NCBI GenBank assembly: GCA_964424545.1
Contig: CAYRJN010000033.1
Span: forward strand, 1-25,033
DNA length: 25,033 nt
From: JAUVIB01 sp964424545
GTDB lineage: Bacteria; Calditrichota; Calditrichia; Calditrichales; Calditrichaceae
Reading direction: 5' to 3'
A model generated the notes under the pieces. The model searched no databases, was not told where the DNA came from, and was given only the letters and a program-made list of their open reading frames with translations. Each line of letters starts with the position of its first letter. The first letter of the stretch is position 1. The position numbers were made by a program, and so were the translations under genes. Below are positions 1 to 8,373 of the stretch, in pieces.

Positions 1-311
1 TTACGGACTTAATCGGTATTATACTCCTGCGTTAAAATAAGACGGTTTTTATATATATTTTTTCAAATAGGACTTGCTGTGAAAATATACAAATAAATGA
101 ATAAATACAAACCGAATTTGCAATATTTTTCAAGCAAAGAAAGACGGTTGCGTGTATTTTGGCTCATTTGAAATCTTTTTATTTTAAAAGAGCGCAATTA
201 TAATTTACTTTTCTGTTTTTTCTTGTATATAATATGATTATATTTAGGCGTTGGATTTTAGCATGAAGAACGTCATTATTTTTTAATTAGATTAACAGGA
301 AAGGGAAAGTT
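1..311. other. AT-rich region upstream of the aldehyde dehydrogenase, no gene seen
   Basis: No convincing coding frame is visible in this stretch on either strand. It is very AT-rich. A perfect TATAAT lies at 228-233, about 80 nt before the downstream start, but no good -35 box sits 16-18 bp further up, so a promoter is only a weak suggestion. A purine-rich ribosome-binding site (aggaaaggg, about 297-305) ends the region. Any upstream gene must end before the window starts. Confidence 0.5.
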
Positions 312-1844
312 ATGGACTTTCTAAATGTTTTGAGTATTAAAGATAAGAATTACGGGTCATCAACCGGGTTAGAATGGAATAGTACAACAGATCAAGGGGA
401 GTTGAAAATCCACTCGCCGGTGGATGGTAAGTATATTGCCACGGTTTATCAGGCTTCTGCCGAAGATTATAATACTATCGTGGAAAAAGCACAGCAAGCC
501 TTTAAGCAATGGCGAATGGTTCCGGCGCCGAAGCGTGGTGAAATTGTGCGCCAAATCGGATTGAAATTGCGCGAATTTAAAGAACCGCTTGGAACATTAG
601 TCTCCTATGAAATGGGTAAGTCGCTGCAGGAAGGCCTTGGCGAAGTGCAGGAGATGATTGATATTTGTGATTTCGCCGTGGGACAATCGCGTCAGCTTTA
701 CGGTTTTACCATGCAGTCGGAGCGGCATTACCATCGCATGTATGATCAATATCATCCACTTGGTCCGGTGGTAACCATATCGGCTTTTAATTTCCCTGTG
801 GCTGTTTGGTCGTGGAATGCCATGATAGCGACGGTTTGCGGCGATACAAATATTTGGAAACCGGCTTCAAAAGTGCCTTTAACGGCTATTGCCGTGCAAA
901 ATATTTTGGCCGATGTGATTAGGGAGAACAATATTCCCGAAGGTATTTTTAATTTAATTATCGGCGCCGGTTCTACAATCGGCGAGCGCATTTTGAACGA
1001 CAAGCGTATTCCTCTTGTTTCCTTGACCGGTTCGACGCGTGTGGGACGACATGCGGGCGAAGTAATCGCCAAACGATTGGGACGATATATTCTTGAGTTG
1101 GGCGGAAACAATGCCATTATTCTCACAGCGGACGCCAATTTACAGCTGGCTATACCGGGAATTGTTTTCGGCGCAGTGGGAACGGCCGGTCAACGTTGCA
1201 CAACAACACGCCGCTTGATCATTCACGAATCTATTTACGAGAACGTGAAGCGTATTTTGCTCGACGCTTATAAAAAAATCCGCATCGGCGATCCTTTAGA
1301 TTCTTCCAATCACATGGGACCGCTGATCGATAAAGGAGCGGTTGATACTTATCTAAGCGCCATTGAGCAAATAAAGAAAGAGGGCGGAAAAATTATTTAC
1401 GGCGGCAAAACGTTAAGCGGCGTCGGTTATGAGTCGGGATGTTATGTACTACCCACGCTGGCCGAAGTGGAGAACCAATATGAAATTGTACAGGAGGAGA
1501 CCTTTGCGCCCATTCTTTATCTTATAAAATACAGCGGAAGCGTGGAAGAGGCCATTGCCATTCAAAATGATGTGGTGCAAGGTTTATCGTCGTCCATTTT
1601 TACCAACAATTTGCAGGAAGCGGAAACATTTTTATCGGCTGCCGGTTCCGATTGCGGAATCGCCAATGTCAATATCGGCACTTCCGGGGCGGAAATCGGC
1701 GGCGCTTTCGGAGGCGAGAAAGAGACGGGCGGCGGTCGAGAATCCGGTTCGGACGCGTGGAAAACTTACATGCGTCGTCAAACGAATACTATCAATTACG
1801 GTAAAGACCTGCCGCTTGCTCAGGGAATAAAATTTGATTTTTAA
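312..1844 (+). CDS. Antiquitin-type (ALDH7) NAD(P)+-dependent aldehyde dehydrogenase
   Basis: A 510-residue soluble enzyme of the ALDH7/antiquitin family, whose members oxidise alpha-aminoadipic semialdehyde (in equilibrium with piperideine-6-carboxylate) during lysine breakdown. The catalytic general base is Glu262 in ELGGNNA and the nucleophile is Cys296 in GQRCTTTRR; both are intact. The N-terminal half holds the Rossmann cofactor domain, with ISAFNFPVAVW and the GSTRVG motif. The C-terminus has the family hallmark TGGGRESGSDAWK followed by a near-canonical INYGKDLPLAQGIKF ending. Length matches the family. A good purine-rich ribosome-binding site lies a few bases before the ATG, and a strong terminator follows, so it is probably transcribed alone. 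No other lysine-degradation gene is in view, so the exact aldehyde substrate is inferred from the family. Confidence 0.93.
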   Translation: MDFLNVLSIKDKNYGSSTGLEWNSTTDQGELKIHSPVDGKYIATVYQASAEDYNTIVEKAQQAFKQWRMVPAPKRGEIVRQIGLKLREFKEPLGTLVSYEMGKSLQEGLGEVQEMIDICDFAVGQSRQLYGFTMQSERHYHRMYDQYHPLGPVVTISAFNFPVAVWSWNAMIATVCGDTNIWKPASKVPLTAIAVQNILADVIRENNIPEGIFNLIIGAGSTIGERILNDKRIPLVSLTGSTRVGRHAGEVIAKRLGRYILELGGNNAIILTADANLQLAIPGIVFGAVGTAGQRCTTTRRLIIHESIYENVKRILLDAYKKIRIGDPLDSSNHMGPLIDKGAVDTYLSAIEQIKKEGGKIIYGGKTLSGVGYESGCYVLPTLAEVENQYEIVQEETFAPILYLIKYSGSVEEAIAIQNDVVQGLSSSIFTNNLQEAETFLSAAGSDCGIANVNIGTSGAEIGGAFGGEKETGGGRESGSDAWKTYMRRQTNTINYGKDLPLAQGIKFDF

Positions 1845-1858
1845 ATGCGGGAGATTTT

Positions 1859-1895
1859 CAACAACGGCGCTATTAATGCCGCCGTTGTTGTTTTT
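1859..1895 (+). terminator. Rho-independent terminator after the aldehyde dehydrogenase
   Basis: A perfect 11-bp stem (CAACAACGGCG at 1859-1869 pairing with 1880-1890) with a 10-nt loop is followed at once by five T residues (1891-1895). It starts 15 nt after the stop codon. This is the clearest terminator in the window. Confidence 0.88.
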
Positions 1896-1965
1896 AACTC
1901 TATGAAGTTTTGCGAAAGAAAGTCTTCTTGTTTTTGGATAAATAATTTTATAACCATGAATAATT

Positions 1966-2697
1966 ATGGGACAATGGTCTAAAAAGAAATCGAATTTATG
2001 GCTGCTTGTTATGATGATAACGGTAATTATCGGTTCGATTATTGGAAACGCCATAGGAAATAAAAATATTATTGGCGGCGTTCTGTCCGTATTAATACTT
2101 ACTTTTATCCCGCTCGGAATCGAGCTGATCCGTAAAAAAGATCCCATCGTCTATTACGGGTTAGATTTTGTTACTCTGAAAAGAATACCTTTAAAATCGG
2201 TATTCACTACGGCTGTTATAATCTTTTTATCGGTTGCTTTTACGGATTTTTTCTTGTTTGATATCCTGACAAAAATAAGCAGCGCCGCTTCAGGAATATC
2301 CGTAGGTTCGACCTCCATTGCTTTGGCAAAGAGTAAATATTTCTATCTTTCCGTATTCGTTGTTTTTGCCGCCACCTTAATGGAAGAATTGTGGTTTCGG
2401 GGGCTCATTCAATATAAGCTGAACTCTATTCCGTTTCTTAAAATCATTAATCCTCATTTCGCGATCTTAACGCAGGCCGTACTATTCCGTTTGATACATT
2501 TTTTACCGATTTATTACGGAAGTAATTTTGATATCGATTTTAAACTTTGGTTTTTTGTTTATCCGACCATTATCGGAATAATCCTCGGTTATATCAATGA
2601 AAAATATCATTCCCTATGGCCAAGCTGGATCATTCATTATACTAACAATTTGACGACCATTGCTCTTTTTACGGTCATATTTAAATTTGGTCTTTAG
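1966..2697 (+). CDS. CPBP-family intramembrane (Abi/CAAX-like) protease
   Basis: A 243-residue multi-pass inner-membrane protein. It has the three conserved CPBP motifs: EExxxR (Glu140-Glu141...Arg145 in EELWFRG), FxxxH (Phe174...His178 in FRLIH), and a last helix with His224 and Asn228 (HYTNN). These residues form the glutamate/histidine active site of the Rce1-like fold, so it is probably catalytically competent. Family members process prenylated proteins, bacteriocin-related peptides or act in membrane signalling; the substrate here is unknown. Several hydrophobic segments are visible, starting around residue 10. No clear ribosome-binding site precedes the ATG, so the exact start is uncertain. 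It stands alone between a terminator upstream and a 185-nt gap downstream. Confidence 0.85.
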   Translation: MGQWSKKKSNLWLLVMMITVIIGSIIGNAIGNKNIIGGVLSVLILTFIPLGIELIRKKDPIVYYGLDFVTLKRIPLKSVFTTAVIIFLSVAFTDFFLFDILTKISSAASGISVGSTSIALAKSKYFYLSVFVVFAATLMEELWFRGLIQYKLNSIPFLKIINPHFAILTQAVLFRLIHFLPIYYGSNFDIDFKLWFFVYPTIIGIILGYINEKYHSLWPSWIIHYTNNLTTIALFTVIFKFGL

Positions 2698-2882
2698 GTT
2701 GTTTTGCAACGCCCTTTAATCACTTGTTTTTGCTTGATATCAATTTTATTATTAGATTATCATTTTTGAAGATTATTTTAGTATTATTTTCTGTTTAAAT
2801 TAATATCTTACCATAAAAGAAATGGCTTAACAAGAGAATGTATAATGAGTTGAGAAATATTTCAAACTAAGAGGGAGTTGCG

Positions 2883-3683
2883 ATGAAAACGTATATTATC
2901 GTCGTAATCATTACGCTTGTTGCGTTTATTGCCTGTAATACCGTTGCTATTTCCGGCCGGCAGCAGTTAAATCTTATCCCCGACGCAACTATGAATGCCA
3001 CCAGTTTTCAACAATACGATGAATTTTTGAAAACTCATCCAATAAGCAAAGATAAAAAGAATACGGCGTTAGTTAAAAAAGTAGGGAAGAATATACAACA
3101 CGCGGTTGAACATTATTTTAAAGAGCGAAAGCTGCAAAAAGAACTGAACGGCTATAAGTGGGAATTTAATCTCGTGGAGAGTCCTGAAGTGAACGCTTGG
3201 TGTATGCCCGGCGGCAAAGTGGTCGTATATACGGGGATTTTGCCGATTACTAAGGACGATAACGGTTTGGCCGTAGTTATGGGACATGAGATTGCGCATG
3301 CAGTGGCCAAACACGGCGCCGAGAGAATGAGTCAGCAACTGTTGACGCAGATGGGGGGAATGGCTTTAACCCAAGCCTTAGCCGATAAGCCCGCGGAAAC
3401 GCAGCAATTATGGATGACCGCTTTCGGCGTCGGAGCACAATACGGCGTGCTGCTACCCTTCAGCCGCGCCCAAGAGAGCGAAGCCGATCATCTCGGGTTG
3501 ATATTTATGGCAATGGCCGGGTATAATCCTGAAGGAGCGGTCGCTTTTTGGCAGCGTATGGCCGCTATGAGTGGTGGACAAAAACCGCCCGAACTGTTAA
3601 GCACCCACCCCTCGGATCAACATCGCATAAACGATTTGAAAAAGTGGCTGCCGGATGCTATGAAATATTATAGTAAAAAATAA
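2883..3683 (+). CDS. M48-family zinc metalloprotease, predicted lipoprotein (LoiP-like)
   Basis: A 266-residue secreted peptidase. The first 17 residues form a lipoprotein signal peptide with a lipobox ending AFIAC, so Cys18 should be lipidated and the enzyme anchored facing the periplasm. The zinc site is HEIAH (His135, Glu136, His139), and the third ligand is Glu200 in ESEADHLG. Both match the M48 family. Size and layout resemble the E. coli LoiP/YcaL group, which works in envelope-protein quality control. A STHPSDQHRI motif near the C-terminus is also typical. A strong ribosome-binding site (gaggga) precedes the ATG. A TATAAT lies at 2841-2846 without a clear -35. No partner gene is adjacent. 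The role in envelope maintenance is inferred from the family. Confidence 0.92.
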   Translation: MKTYIIVVIITLVAFIACNTVAISGRQQLNLIPDATMNATSFQQYDEFLKTHPISKDKKNTALVKKVGKNIQHAVEHYFKERKLQKELNGYKWEFNLVESPEVNAWCMPGGKVVVYTGILPITKDDNGLAVVMGHEIAHAVAKHGAERMSQQLLTQMGGMALTQALADKPAETQQLWMTAFGVGAQYGVLLPFSRAQESEADHLGLIFMAMAGYNPEGAVAFWQRMAAMSGGQKPPELLSTHPSDQHRINDLKKWLPDAMKYYSKK

Positions 3684-3733
3684 AAGCGGAAAGTTATAAA
3701 GATTAAAATTGCTTTCTCTTTGCGCATTATAGG

Positions 3734-3784
3734 CAATCAGTTGAAAGGGGCGGAATAGGAGAATAAGGCTTCGAAAACTGATTG
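3734..3784. repeat. Inverted repeat with 9-bp perfect arms
   Basis: CAATCAGTT at 3734-3742 is the exact reverse complement of AACTGATTG at 3776-3784, with 33 nt between. There is no T-run, so it is not a standard terminator. It lies between the protease and the hybrid kinase and may be a regulatory site or chance in AT-rich DNA. Confidence 0.3.
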
Positions 3785-3935
3785 ATAAAGAATGGCCTAT
3801 CCGTCATTCCAATAATTCCGCACGGGCGAGATAGTTGCAATGGAAATATTGAATGTTAAGTCGTGTCGTCTTTTTAATTTGAAAAAATTTTGGTTGGTTG
3901 TAAAAAGAGTTGTTAGAATTTCCGGTATAATACAA

Positions 3936-6900
3936 ATGAGTAAAAAATTACTAAAATCCGGTTTGTTTTTTTTTGTTGCCGCACCTTTTTTAATTGCGGC
4001 GCAAAACTTTTCCATAAAAGACATACGCTTTGAAAACTATAGAGTTGAAGACGGTTTGTCGCATTCAACCGTTTTTTCGATTTGTCAGGATGCTGACGGG
4101 TTTATCTGGTTTGCCACGCCGGACGGTCTGCATCGATTTGACGGTTATAAATTTCGCGTCTTTGAAAACATTCCCGATGATACAACGTCTTTAACCAGCA
4201 ATAATATTAGCTGTCTTTTACCTGCCGAAGACGGGACCATATATGTAGGCACCTGGGGCGGCGGATTAAACGTTTTTAATCCTAAAACAGGTAAAGTCGT
4301 CAGGAGAATACTGAAGAAATCAGGCGAAAACTCGATCACCGATAATCGCATTCAAACCGTCTATCGGGATCGTAAAGGTTGTTACTGGTTCGGCACTTAT
4401 CGTGAAGGATTGAATTATTACAATCCTGAGAACAAACATTTCATAACCTATAAACATAATATCGATAATCCTAACTCGATCAGCGATAACCGTATTTGGA
4501 GCATCATTCAGGATGGTGAAAATTCTCTTTGGATCGGCACGGGCAAGGGTTTAGATCGTTTTGATGTTACTACCGCTCATTTTGAACATTTTAAATCTCT
4601 AAAAAACAACAAAAACAGTTTAAGTCATAATCATATACGCACTTTATTTACGGACAGAAAAAGCGTATTATGGGTCGGTACGCAATCGGGTCTTAACCGT
4701 TATGATGCGGAGAACAAGACGTTTAAACGATATTACTTTGATAGCGTTAACGAAGGCCTTTACGGATCTAATTCGATAAATGACATCTGTGAATATACGG
4801 ATTCCATATTGATTGTAGCAACAGGCGACGGCCTATTTTTTTTAAATACCTTAAACGGGGAATTTGTTAAGTTCGGTTATAATCCTGAAAACGCTTTTAG
4901 TCTGCCGTCTAATGATATAAGAAGTATTTATGCCGATAAAAGCGGTATTTTATGGATAGGCACAAGAAACGGCGGTTTATCCAAATATTTTATGCTCGGT
5001 AAAAAATTTCATCTTATTTTCAGCAAAAAACATAAAGTAGCAGGTGTAAAGAATTATAACTCCTGGGCGGTGTTGGAAGGCGAATTCGGCGGTAAAAAAT
5101 TTGTTTTAATCGGAACAAGAGACGGCTTGATTAAAATTAATCGCGAAAATAACCGTGTTTCAACTTTTTATCATTCTGCACGGAAACGTTTTTCTCTTGT
5201 TTCAAGTTTCGTTTGGTCCATTTATAAAGATCCGCAAAAGAGAATCTGGATTGGCACGGTAGGGGGAATAAATTTATTTGATCCGCGCAATAATACAATC
5301 ATTCCCAATCCCATAAACGGAATCTACTTAAACGGTGTAAAAGCGATGTTTCAATTTCCGAAAGGCGACGGCCAAACTTTATGGCTTGGGGATTACAGCG
5401 CCGGTTTAATTAAATATAATATAAATACAAAAAAATATACGCAATTTACGCATAATGATACTCTCGCCAATTCAATCAGCTCTAATGAAATATGGGCGAT
5501 TTACGGCGATGAGAAGGATAACGTGTTGTGGATTGGCACCGGCAACGGCTTAAATCGTTATGATATTCGCAGTAACAGTTTTCGAACCTTTAGATTTTTC
5601 TCCGAATTTATCGGAACTAAGATCAATAGCATTCTTCCCTCCGATCATAACAATTTCCTTTGGCTTGGCAGCGATAACGGATTGTTGAAGTTTAACAAGA
5701 CAGACGGCAGCGTCGTGTTTTTTACCGAAAAAGACGGATTGCCCGATAATAAAGTGATGGCTATTCTTAAAGACGACAAGGGCGTTCTTTGGCTAAGCAC
5801 TAACTATGGATTATCCAAGTTTAATCCGCAAAACCGAACGTTTATCAACTACGATTATACGGACGGATTACAGGGAATTCAATTTAATCAAGGCGCGGGA
5901 TGGCGCAGCGAGTCGGGCGAGATGTTTTTCGGCGGCATAAACGGGGTAAATAATTTCTATCCGCATAAAATAGTGTTAAATAAACATAGACCGAAAGTTT
6001 TGATAACGGATATCCGATTGTTCAATAAATCGATTTTTAAAGATATTGTCAGGGAAAACAACTTCGAGAACGTACCCGAGAAGGTTACGTTTTCTTATGA
6101 CGATAACGTTTTTTCTATATTTTTTGTCGCTCTCGATTTTGCCGCTCCTTCAAAAAACCACTATGCTTATAAACTCGAAGGATTCGATAAAGATTGGACA
6201 TTCAGCGCGGCGGATAGAAGATTTGCAACTTACACAAATCTTGCGCCGGGAAGCTATACCTTCCATGTAAAAGCAAGCAATAACGATGGAATCTGGAATG
6301 AAGAAGGAACGCGTTTGTCAATAGAAATAACGCCTCCGATATGGATGACATGGTGGGCGCGCCTGATTTTTGCACTCTTAATAATCTTATTGCTTTACTT
6401 GCTTGTTAAAAATTATAGAGAAAAAGAGGAGAAAAAACGCGAATTTCTGGAACGTAAAGTTGCCGAACGAACCGCAGAATTATTGAAGGCCAATAATAAA
6501 TTAAAAGGAGAGATTGAAAAACGCGAATACTTTGAAAAAAAAATGCAGGAAGTCACGCTAAAAGCCACGTATGCCAACAGAGCGAAAAGTGTTTTTTTAG
6601 CCAATATGAGTCATGAAATTCGTACGCCGATGAACGGGATCTTGGGAATGACCTCTCTCTTATTGGAAACGAATTTGTCAACGGAACAAAAAGAGTATGC
6701 CGAACTGGTCATTAGCAGCGCTGAATCCTTGCTGTCCATCTTAAACGATATTCTTGATTTTTCTAAAATTGAAGCAGGAAAAATCGAAATTGATAATGCC
6801 GAGTTTGATTTACAAAAACTGGTTGAGGAAATCTGCGATCTATTTGCCGTAAAAATTCACGAAAAAGGCGTGGAGCTCATTGTTATTTATACTAAGAAAG

Positions 6901-8126
6901 TTCCGCGTTTCGTGATAGGCGATCAAGGAAAAATAAGACAAATATTAACAAATCTTATCAACAACGCGGTAAAGTTTACCGATCAGGGGGAGATAATCGT
7001 TAATGTGAGCGTAGTTGAGCGGCAGTACGGAAAAGTAAAATTACGTTTTAACGTTACGGATACGGGACTCGGTATTCCTCAGGCAAAAATAAAGACGCTT
7101 TTTCGGCCTTTTACCCAAGTGGACGGAACGATTGAACGTAAATACGGCGGAACAGGGTTGGGACTGGCCATATCAAAGAAACTTACGGAAATAATGGGCG
7201 GTAATATCGGGGTTCACAGCGCCTTACATGAAGGCTCCACTTTTTGGTTTACCATTACCGTTCAGGCTAATGAAAATCAAACCAGATTTGAATATGATTA
7301 TGCCGAGGGGCTTGCCCAAAAAAGGATTATAATAATCGACGATAATAAACTGGTAAGGGAAGTGATAGGAAATTACATATCCGTTAAAAACTTTCATTAT
7401 AGTTCCGCAGGTAGCGCAAAAGAGGCGCTTTATATGTTAAAAGAAGCTGAAAAAGGCAACGATCCTTTTGATGTTGTTATGTACGACGCTAAGCTAAATG
7501 ACATGAATGTAACGGAGTTTTTAAAAAATATTCAGGAGCCGCAGGTCATCAGGAATTTGAAAATTATTCTGCTTGTGCCCATAGGTAAGCATGAAAATAC
7601 GCAATGGTTGGAGAACCATCATATCCCGTTTGTATTATTGTCAAAACCCGTAAAACCTTTGAAACTGTATGACAGTTTATATTTTCTGCTAAATGATAAA
7701 ACAGGCGTGCATATAAAAAATAATGAGGTGGATAAAATACTGGAAGACAGAAAAAAATTGTTTAATATTTTATTGGTCGAAGACAATGCGGTTAATCAAA
7801 AAGTCGCGGTAAAGATATTGGAAAAGGCTGGTTATACCGTTGATGTCGCCGACAATGGAGAAGTGGCTTTGATAAAACTAAAGCAAAAAAAATACGACTT
7901 AATTTTGATGGATGTGCATATGCCGGTTATGGGCGGTTATGAAACAACTATGCATATCCGTGAATCTCGCCGATATAATACAAAAAACGATGTCCCCGTT
8001 ATCGCTATGTCGGCCAGTATGCTGGAAAAGGACAAGGAAAGGAGTTTTGCCGTTGGGATGGATGATTATATTCTCAAACCGGTTAAACCGCAGGAGCTCA
8101 TTAAAACAATTGAACGTTTTCTATAG
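3936..8126 (+). CDS. Propeller-type hybrid sensor histidine kinase with two receiver domains
   Basis: A very large membrane sensor of 1396 residues from the start chosen here. An in-frame ATG at 3840 would add 32 residues, but the 3936 start puts a clean signal peptide (MSKKLLKSG... ending near AAQNF) at the N-terminus. The periplasmic part holds 14 recognisable propeller blades (LWIGT..GL-type motifs), enough for two seven-bladed propellers, then a Y_Y_Y domain (about 720-800) and one membrane helix (about 806-826). A coiled-coil linker leads to HisKA with His893 in SHEIRTP, then an ATPase domain (DTGLGIP, GGTGLGLAI). Receiver 1 keeps Asp1184 but has lost the conserved Thr/Ser; receiver 2 is canonical with Asp1326 in LMDVHMP. 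The family usually senses oligosaccharides or other ligands outside the inner membrane. There is no C-terminal AraC domain and no HPt gene nearby, so the output partner is unknown. Confidence 0.93.
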   Translation: MSKKLLKSGLFFFVAAPFLIAAQNFSIKDIRFENYRVEDGLSHSTVFSICQDADGFIWFATPDGLHRFDGYKFRVFENIPDDTTSLTSNNISCLLPAEDGTIYVGTWGGGLNVFNPKTGKVVRRILKKSGENSITDNRIQTVYRDRKGCYWFGTYREGLNYYNPENKHFITYKHNIDNPNSISDNRIWSIIQDGENSLWIGTGKGLDRFDVTTAHFEHFKSLKNNKNSLSHNHIRTLFTDRKSVLWVGTQSGLNRYDAENKTFKRYYFDSVNEGLYGSNSINDICEYTDSILIVATGDGLFFLNTLNGEFVKFGYNPENAFSLPSNDIRSIYADKSGILWIGTRNGGLSKYFMLGKKFHLIFSKKHKVAGVKNYNSWAVLEGEFGGKKFVLIGTRDGLIKINRENNRVSTFYHSARKRFSLVSSFVWSIYKDPQKRIWIGTVGGINLFDPRNNTIIPNPINGIYLNGVKAMFQFPKGDGQTLWLGDYSAGLIKYNINTKKYTQFTHNDTLANSISSNEIWAIYGDEKDNVLWIGTGNGLNRYDIRSNSFRTFRFFSEFIGTKINSILPSDHNNFLWLGSDNGLLKFNKTDGSVVFFTEKDGLPDNKVMAILKDDKGVLWLSTNYGLSKFNPQNRTFINYDYTDGLQGIQFNQGAGWRSESGEMFFGGINGVNNFYPHKIVLNKHRPKVLITDIRLFNKSIFKDIVRENNFENVPEKVTFSYDDNVFSIFFVALDFAAPSKNHYAYKLEGFDKDWTFSAADRRFATYTNLAPGSYTFHVKASNNDGIWNEEGTRLSIEITPPIWMTWWARLIFALLIILLLYLLVKNYREKEEKKREFLERKVAERTAELLKANNKLKGEIEKREYFEKKMQEVTLKATYANRAKSVFLANMSHEIRTPMNGILGMTSLLLETNLSTEQKEYAELVISSAESLLSILNDILDFSKIEAGKIEIDNAEFDLQKLVEEICDLFAVKIHEKGVELIVIYTKKVPRFVIGDQGKIRQILTNLINNAVKFTDQGEIIVNVSVVERQYGKVKLRFNVTDTGLGIPQAKIKTLFRPFTQVDGTIERKYGGTGLGLAISKKLTEIMGGNIGVHSALHEGSTFWFTITVQANENQTRFEYDYAEGLAQKRIIIIDDNKLVREVIGNYISVKNFHYSSAGSAKEALYMLKEAEKGNDPFDVVMYDAKLNDMNVTEFLKNIQEPQVIRNLKIILLVPIGKHENTQWLENHHIPFVLLSKPVKPLKLYDSLYFLLNDKTGVHIKNNEVDKILEDRKKLFNILLVEDNAVNQKVAVKILEKAGYTVDVADNGEVALIKLKQKKYDLILMDVHMPVMGGYETTMHIRESRRYNTKNDVPVIAMSASMLEKDKERSFAVGMDDYILKPVKPQELIKTIERFL

Positions 8127-8362
8127 AGGAGAGCGGCAAGCTCGCATTCCAAACCGCTCAACGGATCATTTCAATAGCCCGCCGTCAAGCGGCCTCATAA
8201 TGAACGCTCGGAAATTATCCCCAAATAATAAGGCTGTTTGCCTGTTTCTCGATATATTTCGCTACCAAAAGAAAAACAAAAAAATATATATTTTTCTTTT
8301 TATTGTTAACTTTCTTTTATATATTTCACAAGTAAATGCCCGCATGATTTTTTATTTCGGGA

Positions 8363-8369
8363 AGGAGGT
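8363..8369 (+). promoter_or_regulatory. Strong Shine-Dalgarno site fixing the start of the GAF/GGDEF gene
   Basis: AGGAGGT lies 4 nt before the ATG at 8374. The same frame is open back to 7912, inside the kinase gene, so this site is the main reason for choosing 8374 as the start. Confidence 0.75.
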
Positions 8370-8373
8370 CTTT

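Noticed and set aside
1632..2147. Minus-strand reading frame across the dehydrogenase end and CPBP start
   Set aside because: It runs antisense through two well-supported genes and has no family features; a shadow frame.
2697..2712. Hairpin GTTG...CAAC after the CPBP gene
   Set aside because: Only four base pairs and no T-run.
3926..3931. TATAAT just before the hybrid kinase start
   Set aside because: No -35 at proper spacing, and it would give a nearly leaderless transcript.
3840..3935. 32 extra N-terminal residues on the hybrid kinase from ATG 3840
   Set aside because: The extension has no ribosome-binding site and would bury the signal peptide that begins cleanly at ATG 3936.
8280..8295. 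16-bp A/T palindrome AAAAATATATATTTTT
   Set aside because: Low-complexity A/T run with no informative bases; expected by chance in DNA of this composition.
7912..8373. Upstream extension of the GAF/GGDEF frame into the kinase gene
   Set aside because: It overlaps the second receiver of the kinase in another frame, and an AGGAGGT site directly precedes ATG 8374.
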